Source: Litoditis marina (lineage: Eukaryota; Nematoda; Chromadorea; Rhabditida; Rhabditidae). Taken from it: DNA of 64,000 bases. Of the stretch, positions 11,885 to 23,041 are shown one piece after another (the first letter of the stretch is position 1; every line of letters begins with the position of its first letter). The DNA lies in NCBI GenBank assembly GCA_964036275.1, contig OZ038433.1:31541836-31605835 (forward strand), given 5' to 3'. The notes below the pieces were generated by a model that worked only from the letters and a program-made list of their open reading frames with translations, was not told where the DNA came from and did not search any database. Made by a program: the position numbers and the translations under genes.

Positions 11885-14317
11885 TTACCTCGTTGTGAAG
11901 TAGAGTAGTGGATTGATCCCGAGGTACAATATCCAATACAGGTTGATACCAAAATAGGTGTACTTCGACTCTGGCAGAAAGAGTGCGTAGTGGTGCCACC
12001 TAATTATTAGACAACTCAGATTGATGAATAAAATCAGTGCTTGAATGAGAAGATTCCGCTCATACTTTTGGATCGCAACTGTTGTTGTGGATCCGATTCG
12101 CTTCATCTACAAAATTTCAATTGATATATCGTACCGGTCGTCTAACACCTTGTGAGTACGCCGCAAAACTTCCAAGAGGTGTTGATTATGATTTACCTAT
12201 CACAAAGAGTGTTTAAGAGTAGTTTCAATAATGTAATGTTTTGTGCTAGATAACGTCTAATGTGTACTCTAGGAGTCTGAGTATGAACAGTGTCGACTGT
12301 ACCATGGCCAGTTTGATGACGACGCCGACGTAAACGAGCAAAATGAGTATGACGGCGGGGATGCTGGTGAAGAACTCCACACGACTCATCACATAACTCA
12401 ACTCGTCATCGACATAGCTCCAACAATAGCTGAATTTTATTTTTAGAACTAAAATCTAACGCTTGTTATTTTCTGACACGATTATATCGTGAACCGAAAC
12501 GGTCGCAAAATGACACCACGTTAACAATATTCAGTCAGTCATGTTCTCATTATTGTAAAATCAAGTTTGCTGTGCAAATAAACCTATTACATTCGAAAAT
12601 TTTAACACTGACTCATCTGGAAGGTACACGATAGTTGCAAACGTCAAACAGCACACATATACCGAGAAAACGTAGGTCCAACCAAGAAAAAGACCGAGCT
12701 GAAAATTAATGTTCTAATAAGTTTCTTTTTCGAGAGATATTGTTCTTTTGAAGAGTTCGCCATGATGAATGAAAGTTCTTGAACGATTTGCATAACCACT
12801 TCGGAATGAACTGTTCACTTTTGTATCCCTGTCTTCTTATCCCAACCTGGGTTTTCTCAATCACACACTGTTGCTCTGCTCTCATATTTGACCGAAACAT
12901 GAGTGCAGGCAAACAGGGCCCAGAATGGGAATCAACCTTCATCTTTTGATAGGATCACGTTTCGATTTTCCTAACATCTTCGTAATTTTATCGTCATGCT
13001 ATAAGGTTTGCTGCCCACCTGCATGTACCATGGGTGCTTCTCATCGGGTGAGATGGTGCGAGTTACAATGAGGAGACGATTAGTGGCTATCAGCAGGTGA
13101 ATGGGTAACAAACCCAACCAGCATGTGTTTGCTGTGGCGCCGAAAAACTGGAAAGCAATGTTTCCCAGGCTGAACACAGTAGTTTTTGCTTTAGTTGATG
13201 TTTTATCGGAATTCACGACACAGTTGTCAAAAATGCGTGAAATGAGGGGATTAAACTACAAACACAGCGGTTCTAACCAAGTATATAGTCCTGAACCGTT
13301 TTTCTCTCTGTAAGTCTTAAACACTCTAAAAATCACAAACGGCCCCGACTTCTCAGATGCTCACGCTTTTTTCACTGTCTGGCGGCGTAGCTCTCTAACC
13401 TCATTAGAAGTTTATATGAGTAGGTCAAAAAACACCTGATTGAGCTACCCGCTAACTTTTCATGTTGCAGCATGTGAACCAATTGGATCTCATGAGAGCT
13501 CGTGGGGTATTCTCTTGAGGCTTGTGAGATATTTCGATCGCACCGTACTGAAGCTGAACCCACGAATTTCACGTACTTCTAAACAAGATGTAGACGAGCT
13601 TAACCATCTCCCACCCATGTAACGAAACTACTTGGAGATTTGAATAACCGTTCAAATTACCTTTACCAAATACGGATAGTCGACGCTAATCGATTTGTGA
13701 ATGGTCAAAAACCCAGAACATATGTGCATGAGCAGTTGCATGCAGTCAAAGAAACCCATATGAACCAGCAACTTGTAGGATTCCAGCTTTTTCAGATCAG
13801 AATCGAATAGAAACATCTGAAAACTTTTGTTGCATACTAGGCTTGCCAATCAGAATGAATTGTAGTAGTAACCTTATTTTACTCTTCTCGAACAAAGTGA
13901 AATTTTCCATTACAAAAAAATAATGTATTGTATTGTCCAACTTAAGCCCTCTCCTCCAACAGAATTTTTTTTCTTCTAAATCCGAAATAACCAGTTTTAA
14001 AGGGAAGCTTTTCCGAATCTTCATTTTGTTGTAGGGTTTTCAGTTCGTTATGTGTCACTAATAATTCAAGGTTTGAACTTCACCGTAGTACTGTAGAAGC
14101 CGTAAAAAAAACCATTTATGAATGCTTGAGCCCTGAGCTGCTTTGTTTTGATGGGCACTCAATATATGTTTTACCCAAAACTGTTCTGAATTTGCGAATT
14201 CACGTAGTTGAAAACTGAATAGACAGGAAGAATAGACAGCGGTAATACTATATAGGTTACACCGACACCAATATCCCAAACGCTAGGCTCTAGTACATCC
14301 AGTGTTGTATCATTCAT
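11885..14317 (-). CDS. Complete 7TM chemoreceptor, Srt-like
   Basis: Six exons in transcription order: 14204-14317, 13661-13816, 13019-13147, 12613-12698, 12303-12429 and 11885-12106. The phases join without a break and give 277 residues, a normal size for nematode chemoreceptors. TM1 follows WDIGVGVTYIVLPLSILPVY. TM2 holds SYKLLVHMGFFDCMQLLMHI, which resembles the SYKIM..LG..D signature of Srt receptors. TM3 ends in LLIATNRLLIV. TM7 ends in WILYLGINPLLYFTTR, a variant of NPxxY. The C-terminal tail is almost absent: the protein stops two residues after the TM7 block. I see no frameshift. Assignment to Srt rather than Srx or Srv rests on the TM2 motif and is moderately secure. Confidence 0.82.
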
Positions 14318-15483
14318 ACTGTAGAAAAGTGATACAAGTTGCGAGTTACATGAAAAATTGCGTCACCAACTACAGAACATGGAAGAAATCAGAGTGAGAA
14401 GAAGAAAAACAAATCTCCTCAGATAAATTTGATTAAATTTCAGTTTTACAGTCTTCTCTTTATTATCTGACATAGTATGGTGAGCCCAGAAACACTTAAA
14501 TTTCTTGACCATACATAGAAAATCCGCGGCGTGAAGCTAACATCACTGATCTTAGTTACACCAAAGCAGTAGCTGAAAATCTAGAAATCTGCGAAAATAT
14601 AATATTTTTGTACAAAACTCATAAAAGATCAGTGAGGCCGCCGACAGTCTGAGACAGTCTGCGTCGCTCTGACCTGCACACTCTTTCATCCCACCGCAAT
14701 CAGAGTGTCGCGAAAAAGTGCGCGAATCGAGAGACGCAGGATGGGACGGAAATGCATATTTGTTCCAGCATACCTACTCTAAATCATATAAAACCGGTCA
14801 CAACACAATAAGGAAACACCCGCCTACTACGAAAAACACAAGTGAATTGAGCCGATGTGTTTCTTGACATATAGGTACCGTAACGCGTTTAAATAGGACC
14901 AATATGATGTCTTTCTAGAACACTTCTTGTGTTTTCAAAGAACATTTCATGTGTTTTAGCAATTATCTGGGGTAGATTAAATTTCGAACAGATGCTTAAT
15001 TACGTTTCTACTATTCAATTCATAGAACGGAAGTGAACAAATGGGGTTAACAACAACATGTTGTAGTAAATGAGATTAACGTGTAGTAAACATTTGATGA
15101 ATGATTGAATTCAACAAACTTAAATAGTTATATAACAATATTTTAGGAAGGAATTGAAATAGGGTTTCAGCTACCACAACCACAGTACGTTCAGTTTTCG
15201 TTTTCGTTGTACACCTGCTGCTGGTTAAATATCTCGTGAAATCTACCCAAGGTTTTCATGAAACAGTTGAAGGTGTTAAAGGCCACGTGTGGAAAGCTTA
15301 TGAACATTCTTCGATATGGGCATTTCAGTGGGCTCTACGGTTACTACAAAAAGTTTTTTCTCGAAGGGGAAAATCAAGTCAACTTCGATTCCAATTCCAC
15401 TTGCTCTGGCATACGAAAGAATTCATATTATAATTTCAGATATTTTTCGACATACTAAACAGTTGGAATTGCAGGGAAAATTG
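14318..15483. other. Intergenic DNA with a degenerate inverted-repeat element
   Basis: Between 14,640 and 14,790 a palindrome-like stretch contains GTCTGCGTCGCTCTGACCTG and GAGAGACGCAGGATGGGAC, related to the MITE at 19.05 and 62.06 kb and to fragments near 9.41 and 9.75 kb. The rest shows no gene. ORFs near 15.24-15.50 kb overlap in three frames, with no splice support or recognisable domain. Confidence 0.4.
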
Positions 15484-15800
15484 AAGTATCGCCCCCCACT
15501 TTAGTTGGGTCCCCCCCCCCCCGTAGCACTTCAACCCCCCACTCAACCTGAAACCTGAAAATCTAGGAGAGGGGGGGGGGGTCAAAATTCAACTTCGACA
15601 TTTACTATTTACCCCCCACTCGGGTCGGCGGGGGGTAGAACTTCAATGGTGGGGGTCAAACTTCAACGAGTGGGGGGCTGAACTTCAATACCGGAAATGT
15701 TTACTTTTTACCCCCCACCCTCAAACTCTTGTATTGCAGGTGATAAATTGAGGTATCACCCCCCGGTGGGGGGGGGGGTCAAACTACAATTCCCCAAACG
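15484..15800 (+). repeat. Homopolymer-rich dispersed repeat, copy 1
   Basis: About 320 bp of alternating poly-C and poly-G blocks separated by constant words such as ACTTCAATACCGG and GACATTTACTATTTACC. The same element lies in reverse orientation at 38.13-38.47 kb. The G-runs could form G-quadruplexes. No ORF is conserved. Confidence 0.75.
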
Positions 15801-15980
15801 CAACGCAAATTCAGAAAGTCAATGTTGCCGAATTGCAATTCAAATTGTTTTCAACACACAAAAAGAATTAGAATTGCGAATCTTTTGGAACATTATCTCA
15901 ATGCTTTCAATTCCAATTCTAACCACCCCAGTCTGCGTGTTCAATAGCAAGCAGACATTAATATTTTGGCTGCGCACTGT

Positions 15981-16038
15981 AGGTGGTCTCGAGGGTTTTA
16001 AACAGAGTGTACTCTGTTTAAAACCCTCGAGACCACCT
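15981..16038. repeat. Perfect 28-bp-arm palindrome
   Basis: The arm starting AGGTGGTCTCGAGGGTTTTA (15981-16008) is matched exactly by its reverse complement at 16011-16038, with only two bases between. It could extrude as a cruciform. It lies about 210 bp upstream of the four-TM gene start. Confidence 0.9.
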
Positions 16039-16250
16039 AGTGTGTCAGGGCCAGCACAATTTAGAGTGAACCCCGAAGTTCAATGTTTTAAATACAGAAC
16101 ACTAAAGTGAAACATTTGAGACAAACTCAACAACTGCACGTAAATTCCATCCTGTTGAGTAACGTGTTTTCAAGTAGGTGAGTTCCATGAAACTTCCTCG
16201 AGTTTCTTTTCTTTCTTTTTCTCTGAGAGCAGTTGTACTCGACCGAGAAA

Positions 16251-19200
16251 ATGGAAAGCACCTCTACGACTTCCGAATACGCATTGTTGCAAAAACGGTA
16301 AGAATTACAATTATTCGTCACAGTAATCACCAGAATAGTGCAGAACTGGGATGTTGATTTGTGTTGAACTCGAACCTCTTATTCTACTAATCAAGAGCTC
16401 GAAAATTATATTCATTAAATGCACGAGAACTGAAAATTCTTAACTCGATTAATATAATAGTGATGAACAAATTTTGTGAAAAAACAGACCTGGCCGAACG
16501 AAATTTGAAATTTGGTTTCTCAGTTTCTAAACCAACAGTAATTGTGAGAATAAGCTGACAGTCTTTTTAAAAATAACTTTTTGCATCATTTACACAGCAA
16601 TTCATTTCACATCTTGTTAATTTTTAGATGTGGAGCCGGCGCGGAAAGTCAAGTGCTCAACACAGGCGGAGTGTCATTATCATTCAAGGTCGGTTTTATA
16701 ACCATACCTATATAGTCGTCGCCAACGTAAAGGCGGAAGGGTATTGTATAATATCTCACTTTTCGCTGTGTACGCACACATGTCGTCTATTCCAAACCTT
16801 GCCGGTTGCGTGCTCTAGTAGCGCAGTGGTTTGCGCCCTGCTACGAATCTTTTACTCGCAGGTTCGATTCCGGCGAGAGACAGAATTTAATAAATTTGGC
16901 ACTCACTATAGTGAAGTTTCGACTCGATACAGGCCATTATATTTTTTTTCGATTCAGCAATTGTTCAATTTTTCCCGAATAGGGTGGTATATAGTATTTG
17001 TTTCACCAATAAAGACACCAGGCACTGTAGCAAAGTCATGCAAGTGGTGAGCTTATTCTGACTGAGAACCTGGTCCCATTTCTGACGGCGTACCAATCCT
17101 TTCAATCTCACGAGAAGTTCATATATATGAGTTTATCATGAGATACCTCATGAGCTACTCGTGAACTCTGAATGTTGTAGCATAGCATTTAATAGAATCT
17201 CATGAGAAGCTCATGCGGATAGCTCAAGAAGTATCTCATGAAATTTTCGAGAGATTTCTACGCCGCATGTTCACATAGTTGCCAACTTTATATATAAGCA
17301 TAGCGGTGACCAGATAGTTGAGCTCAAAGGTGACCTTTTCATGAGACGTTGCTACGGTGCCAGAAGACCTAATTGATTGAGCAGTGCGGGGCGAGCGGTC
17401 GTTGCTTGTTTGCAGCATGCGAGTATGTAGATCACAGTTACGCACATGAGCTCTACTAAATTGACCCTAAGCTGTCCAAAACAGTTTGACAAAACCAACA
17501 TACACCGTTGAGGCATGCTTCGGAATAAGCGAACCTTGTATCATATGAGTTCCAGGTACGGTTGTTAAAAAATAAACTCGAACTCGAAAAACTCGAAATA
17601 AACTCGAAATTTCGAGTTTCGAGTTCAACTCGAAACTCGAAAAACTCGAAAATTTCAGAACTCGAAAAACTCGAAACTCGAAAACTCGAAAAACTCGAAA
17701 CTCGAAAAACTCGAATTTTCGAAAACTCGAAAAACTCGAAATTTTCAACTCGATTAACAACCCTAGTTCCAGGGTTTGATGGTGGTGTCAGTGGTGTGGA
17801 GTATCGTGATGTTCATTCTCTGTGCGGTCGCTATTGCCACACAGAGTTATGACAGTCTATTCGTCGGGATGTTGGTTGCTCTGGTGAGTTGTGGTAACTA
17901 ATCGGTAAAGGAATAATTGTTAAAGTCCATTCAATCTGTTTCACTTTATTATCCGATACTCTACTTCATTATCGGATACTTCATTATCCGTTTTACTTTA
18001 TTATCCGATACATACAGTAGGAGGACTGTCCGTATTTTGCGCAAGTAGTCATTTAGATCTTTGTTGACAGCTCATGCGGTGTGCCATATTCACACCGCTG
18101 TGAGCCGGGATCGAACTCGGGTCATGTGGAGCGACTGCTGAACGCTATTCACTTGACCAGTCGGCACCATAATATTTATGGGTTAATCGTTCATTTCCTT
18201 CCAAAATTGTTGCCTTTCTAATATCTCTCAGCCGTATAGTCGAACTGTCTGTTCAGCATCCCAACATGATTTTACCTCACTAAAGTAGTCTCACGTTGAC
18301 ATCACTAAAAGCTTCTCATCGTTCAATTTGAGCAGTAGTCGCAATACTGAGATGTTACTAAAAAAAATCTAAGATTTTGGGAAAATTTTAGGAGAGAAAC
18401 ATGAGCAAAAAGAAGGAAAAATACTTGATTTTATTGATTGCAGATCTTTCTAATAGCCTGCAATATTGTGGCGTTGTTAAACTTCAAGCAGCCGTGGATA
18501 CTCTGTGTTGCAGTGTACCGGGTGAGCACATCGGTGAAATTGATCCTTGTTCTAAAGAAAGTTGATTGTTGAGAAAATTCTGAAATTCTCATCAAAAAGG
18601 GAGTAAAAGATCACCGATTACAGAATGTTGTGTTCGAATAGCACTTAGAGAAAAACCGCTTGAAAGTATTGTTATAACGCTGCCCACGTCAAGTTTGGAA
18701 AAGAGACAACTACGAGTTTGAGTTCATATTGTCTCAGAACGGGGGTCTACGTTCGAAAATCGGTTTTTCGATTGAGTCTCCAAGATCAAAGACGTGCTAG
18801 GATAGATTATCGTGATTTGGACGATCCCTCGATCTCACCCATAACCGGTGATAAAATATAAACGCTGCATTTGTGTTTTTCCCCGTTTCATTGTGTGGTT
18901 TTGCAGACCCAGTGCTTCGTTCTTGATGTGTGGGTGGTCTACAATTGTTTCGCCTACGGAGGTGAGAATGAGAGCCACGTTCTGTGGCCGGCTCGGAATT
19001 CATAATCAGAAGGGTCGAAACTGCTCGGGTTACTGATTCCGGAGTACGTTCTGAGTACGTGTGCTAGAAGATCCCGGCACCCTCACCCCATCCTGCAACG
19101 TACATCCTGCGTCTCTCGCTCTGCCTAACTATTTTGCGCCACTCGAATCCCGGCGCGAACGTGAGATCAGAGAAATAGCGTATGTTTGAGGAGACGCAGG

Positions 19201-19904
19201 ATAGGATGAGAGTGCAGGAATCTTCTAGCATACGTATTCTGGTACTGCCATCTTAACCTGCGTCTCTGGTTTATACAATATTTTTCGAGATTGCCGACTT
19301 GGCTGAATATTAGAGAAAAATAACGTATGTTTGAGAAGACGCTGGTTAGGAAAGACTATCATATTCAAGAATACTGCACCGCCAGAGGTTGTAGTCAGCA
19401 AAATACTGCGGTAACCATCTTATGAGAATGAATGCAGAAAGCTTGATCTCATGCTGCTTCTCTCGCTCTGTTCACTATTTTTTGAGTTTGTGTCCCGGTT
19501 GAACAATTTTCTTGTCCGTTACAGATAGTTTTTTTCGATCCTATCCGTTCATAATAGGGAAAAGCAAAAGTAAGCTAGAAAAGCTGTTGTGAATAGAATA
19601 GAAGGATATCTTTTCCGAACATTTTCCCAGAATCAGCTGAAAACCGGATTGGGGATTGAATAACACGGAATCGGCATTGCTAAAAAAAGATTAAAACTTT
19701 TAGTGTGTTGTTAGTTTTTTCGTCATTTCGGTTGTATTCGAAACCTGCTTCCATTCCTGATCAAACTACAATTCATCCTAATTCTTCCTAATTTCAGTGG
19801 ACGCGGACGAGTTCTTCTTTATTTCGTACGGAATTATCTTCATCCTCGACGCCATTGTTAACATCGTCAACATTGTTTTCTGCGTCAAAGTGTACAGCAG
19901 ATGA
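16251..19904 (+). CDS. Small four-transmembrane protein, nematode tetraspan type
   Basis: Exons 16251-16297, 16628-16688, 17773-17883, 18444-18521, 18907-18961 and 19798-19904 splice in consistent phase to 152 residues. The N-terminal ~36 residues are polar (starting MESTSTTSEYALLQKR). Four hydrophobic segments follow: VVSVVWSIVMFILCAVAIAT, MLVALIFLIACNIVALL, WILCVAVYRTQCFVLDVWVV and ISYGIIFILDAIVNIVNIVF. The protein ends in KVYSR. The size and layout recall the small tetraspan families abundant in nematodes (LAPTM4-like or DUF7027-like), but I cannot name a family with confidence and no function is implied. The 1.1 kb intron between exons 2 and 3 contains a SINE and a CTCGAAA element; the latter ends only about 7 bp before the exon 3 acceptor. 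Confidence 0.75.
16710..16911 (+). mobile_element. tRNA-derived SINE copy in intron 2 of the four-TM gene
   Basis: Same family as at 25,861. It has TATAGTCGTCGCCAACG at the head, TAGCGCAGTGGTTTGCGCC (A-box) and CAGGTTCGATTCCGGC (B-box), and ends in CACTCACTATAG. It lies in the same orientation as the gene. Confidence 0.85.
17556..17768 (+). repeat. CTCGAAA simple-repeat element, copy 1
   Basis: A heptamer-like array of ACTCGAAA words, bounded by GGTTGTTAA on the left and TTAACAACCCTAG on the right. These are inverted relative to each other and match the start of the larger array at 63,415 (CTAGGGTTGTTAATCGAGTT). The shared inverted ends suggest a mobile unit rather than a plain microsatellite. 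Confidence 0.75.
18080..18172 (-). repeat. tRNA-like sequence of a second type, probable pseudogene or SINE head
   Basis: On the minus strand, GGTGCCGACTGGTCAAGTG is followed by GAATAGCGTTCAGCAG and later GAGTTCGATCCCGGC, a perfect pol III B-box. The spacing suits a long-variable-arm tRNA-like unit, but the outer arms do not pair into a 7-bp acceptor stem. I therefore do not call a functional tRNA. It lies in an intron of the four-TM gene. Confidence 0.45.
19050..19246. mobile_element. MITE family M1
   Basis: About 190 bp with inverted ends: GTGCTAGAAGATCCCGGCAC on the left mirrors TGCAGGAATCTTCTAGCATA on the right, and CATCCTGCGTCTCTC mirrors GAGACGCAGGAT inside. A second copy lies at 62,055-62,242. 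No coding sequence. It sits in the last intron of the four-TM gene. Confidence 0.75.
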
Positions 19905-21429
19905 GGTCAATAGATAGAAGCCAAATGCTAGTATAGAAACGTGTGGAACATTTCAAATAACTTTTTTTTCCATTTCAGACAATTGTAACTATGTTATGAT
20001 GAAGGTTTTCGTTTTTCTGTTTTCATTCTATGTTGGAAGGCATTCTCCGTTTATTCCGATTGTGACGGAGCTATGAGATTTTTCATCACCTATCTATTGA
20101 AAGGCATTGAAGAACCGTTTTTATGATAATCTAAGTTGCATGATGAACTGAAAAGTTCTACATATTTCCAAATTGTAGATGAGAAAAATGTGCATAGTAA
20201 GATAATTGGGAAGTACTACTCAAAGCTACTACTCAAAGCTCCTTCAAATCCATGTTAGACGTGTTCTCCGGAAGTAGTTTATTTGCGTACACGTTCGTCC
20301 TCAAAAGCACTCAGCGAGATCAAACTACAAACAAGTCCGACGAAGACGAAACCCAGAGTGTTGTTTTTGCGTTCTGCAGGCGATTATTCGGGCGTTGGTC
20401 TTTTAAACTTCATAGCTGTCACCTTTCTGCTTCTCTGTTCTTCCCGCGTGCCATCGCCTCCGAACCAGTTTTTTCGTCAATGGCTTCTTCCAATCAACTC
20501 TCGACACAACTCTTTCGAGAAGAAATCATATTTTGTCCGTGAACTGTTTCAGATACAGTTTACTATACTTTATGGGTCTCTTGTATAATTTACACTCTAT
20601 GTGTAGGTCATGTTTTACCGGGGAAAAAAACGAACGCTTTCAGTCGTTATTTGATATTGAGACTAGGAGTAAGTAGAGGACAGTGGAAATTCGTCACGCG
20701 TTTCGCCACTTTCTGTGATCAAACTGACTGGAGACTCGAGATTGGTGCTGCTGTACACAAGCACGCTGTAGCCTCACTTTTATGTTCTTATATCACCCGC
20801 ATTGATCAATGTAATGTTTCCGTCAAGCAACTACAGTTGTAGAGCAGTCAAAAATTGTAAATGTTCGTAGTGTAGTAGTCTAATTCGAAACAATCATACG
20901 ACTTGTTCATTTTAGGTGATACGTCCCACACAGCAAAGAGATTCCCACTTTGAAGTATTCGACTAAATAGCGTGAAAAATTCTGTTTTCTCCGAGCAAGT
21001 ACATCTGAATACGTTCATTTTGGTATAATTTTTGCTGCCTTCTTCTCTCTATCGGGGGGGGGGATAACCCTGTGACCTTTATCTCGTACATTCGCGACAT
21101 CGACTAACGTGTTCATGATTGATCGAACCGTCGCTCTCGATAGCATTTTTCACGTTTCTTATCAATTGCCGAAAACATCATTAGATGTGTCATTAAAAAG
21201 CTAGTTTTTTATTATGCTTCACCCTGTCCTACGCAAGTTTTTCTCATCAGTTTGACACCAAAATAGAAAACTCTCGGTTTCTTTCTGAAAACCCTGATCA
21301 CGGTTCAAAAAATAAGTGTAGATTGATCGTTGATTCTCTGGATTTTTATTCGATAGGTAGATTCGAGACAGCTCATGTACACATTTCAAAGCTATATCGT
21401 GTTTTCCAAACTCTGTATAGTGTTTTGGA

Positions 21430-21565
21430 GGTAGTATACAGTTAGTCAATTGCACAGTCACGTGCAAAATGCTGAACACAGCAGAACTCAGGAACGTGCA
21501 TTTACAAAGTGCACGATGTCTTATTATGATTCTAACTCTACGTGGCTATTCAATTTGCTTCTAGT
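21430..21565 (+). repeat. Dispersed repeat family D
   Basis: It contains CACAGTCACGTG, AACACAGCAGAACTCAGGAA and ACAAAGTGCACGATG, matching the copies near 1.25 and 57.48 kb. Confidence 0.65.
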
Positions 21566-22544
21566 ATAATCAGATTTCTATCGGAAACAATGGAAATATA
21601 GTCGATAATACTCAAATTGATGTGCATATTCGAAAAACATGGTCACTCGCTAACTTTGTTGTCGAGTATTGTTTCCCAACCAGTTTCTCGAAACGTAACT
21701 TTGTTGGGACAATTAGACAATTCACTCTGTTTCTCTGTCTTTTTCTCAAGGCGGTTCCAGTCACTCACTGTAATGTATAAAACAAAAGTCGATCAAAAAC
21801 ACAATTCATCTTCGTTCGTCCCAAAAGTCGTTTTGGTGTGCAAATTAAGCTCGTTCAACAGGGTTAACACAAAACTTCCGCTTGCTTCCATCTAGAACTG
21901 AAATCATTGTATGTCATATTGGTGTTATCTTTATTTGAAACAAAATATTTTTGTCATAACAACTATTGGACGCTATTAGGAAACTATGAGCTAGTGAAAG
22001 TCATTGTATATCAGTTACTGTGAAGAAAGTTAGTAGGACATCCAGAATGATGTATCTCTCTTTCGAAGAATTTGTGCCGTTGCCAATTAATTGTTATGAT
22101 ATCAGCTGCTCATATCTACTCTTTTTTTAACAATTTTTGTATCATTTATTTCACCACCTATCGCGTGCTCTTCATTTGCTATTACATATTGTGTACTGAA
22201 TTACTTATTTGATCTGATTTGATTAATTTCGTAAATTGTTTGCCGGGAACTGGTCATTAATCTCTCTGCGCGAGTTCGAGAGGCGGTCGGGTCGTTTGAA
22301 CTTCCGCATTCCCTGTAGCCTCTCGAGCGATAAATGCAGAAAGATTGATATTACTTCGAAAACAGTTCTTAACTATGGTCATAACTACTAAGTTTCTACG
22401 ACAGAAGACGCGAGAGTTAGCCGTGAAAAATCTGGGACTTCGCCGTGGAAATTAAGGCCAGCATCTTGCGGTAACGAACTCTCCTCTACCTTCTCCTCTA
22501 ACTCCCTGATTTCCTACGTTTGAGTTATGTGCAAAGTTTCGCCG

Positions 22545-22650
22545 CCGAGCGGATTCGAACTCGCCTAACGTGGGGGGCACGGAACTCAGTAACTGTTGCC
22601 AACGGTGGGCACGCTAGTGGCTGCTCGGCTGTGGACCACATTACTACCGC
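22545..22650 (-). repeat. tRNA-like sequence of a third type
   Basis: The minus strand reads GCCGAGCAGCCACTAGCGTG (A-box-like), then after about 40 bases GCGAGTTCGAATCCGCTCGG, a perfect B-box within a T-arm. The acceptor stem cannot be closed convincingly. Most likely a SINE head or tRNA relic. Confidence 0.4.
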
Positions 22651-23041
22651 GCCCGCCCATCCCCTCCAAGTCCCTTTTTATGTGCCTATCTAAGTGCCAG
22701 ATTCTGTTGTCCCCTTCAACTGCTGTTTTTTGCGAAACTGTTTCTCATGTCGAAATTGGATAGGCCACGCCCCCTTAAGTACCCCTCCAACTCCTCCAGG
22801 TTCTGTCTGAGTTGTAGATATATATGTTCTGTATGTACGTGATCTGTGGACATCGAACAACAATTTTGTGAATGTCGATTTTCTCTCTCAAAACCATCCC
22901 GAGCAAGTTCAGCTTTTAAACAATACGGTGGGGAAATTTCGCAAACATTGACTCGTTCCCAGTTCATGTTGATGAGTCGCTCGATTGCATCAGTCAAGCA
23001 AACCACGGAAAATTCTTTAAAACGTGTCATTTACAGGTCTG

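Larger units (their letters stand above)
19905..23036. other. Gene-free stretch between the four-TM gene and the SLC23 gene
   Basis: Overlapping ORFs at 20.25-20.59 kb lack recognisable domains, and I cannot place them in a spliced gene. Repeats are present (family D at 21.43 kb and a tRNA-like sequence at 22.55 kb). The promoter of the transporter must lie toward the right end but is not recognisable. Confidence 0.4.

Noticed and set aside
18080..18172. Functional tRNA gene
   Set aside because: The B-box is perfect, but acceptor arms do not pair and the anticodon arm is not convincing. Kept as a tRNA-like relic.
20252..20588. Overlapping ORFs of 96 and 101 codons with a hydrophobic stretch
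   Set aside because: Two frames overlap fully, there is no domain, and no splice partner with consistent phase was found.
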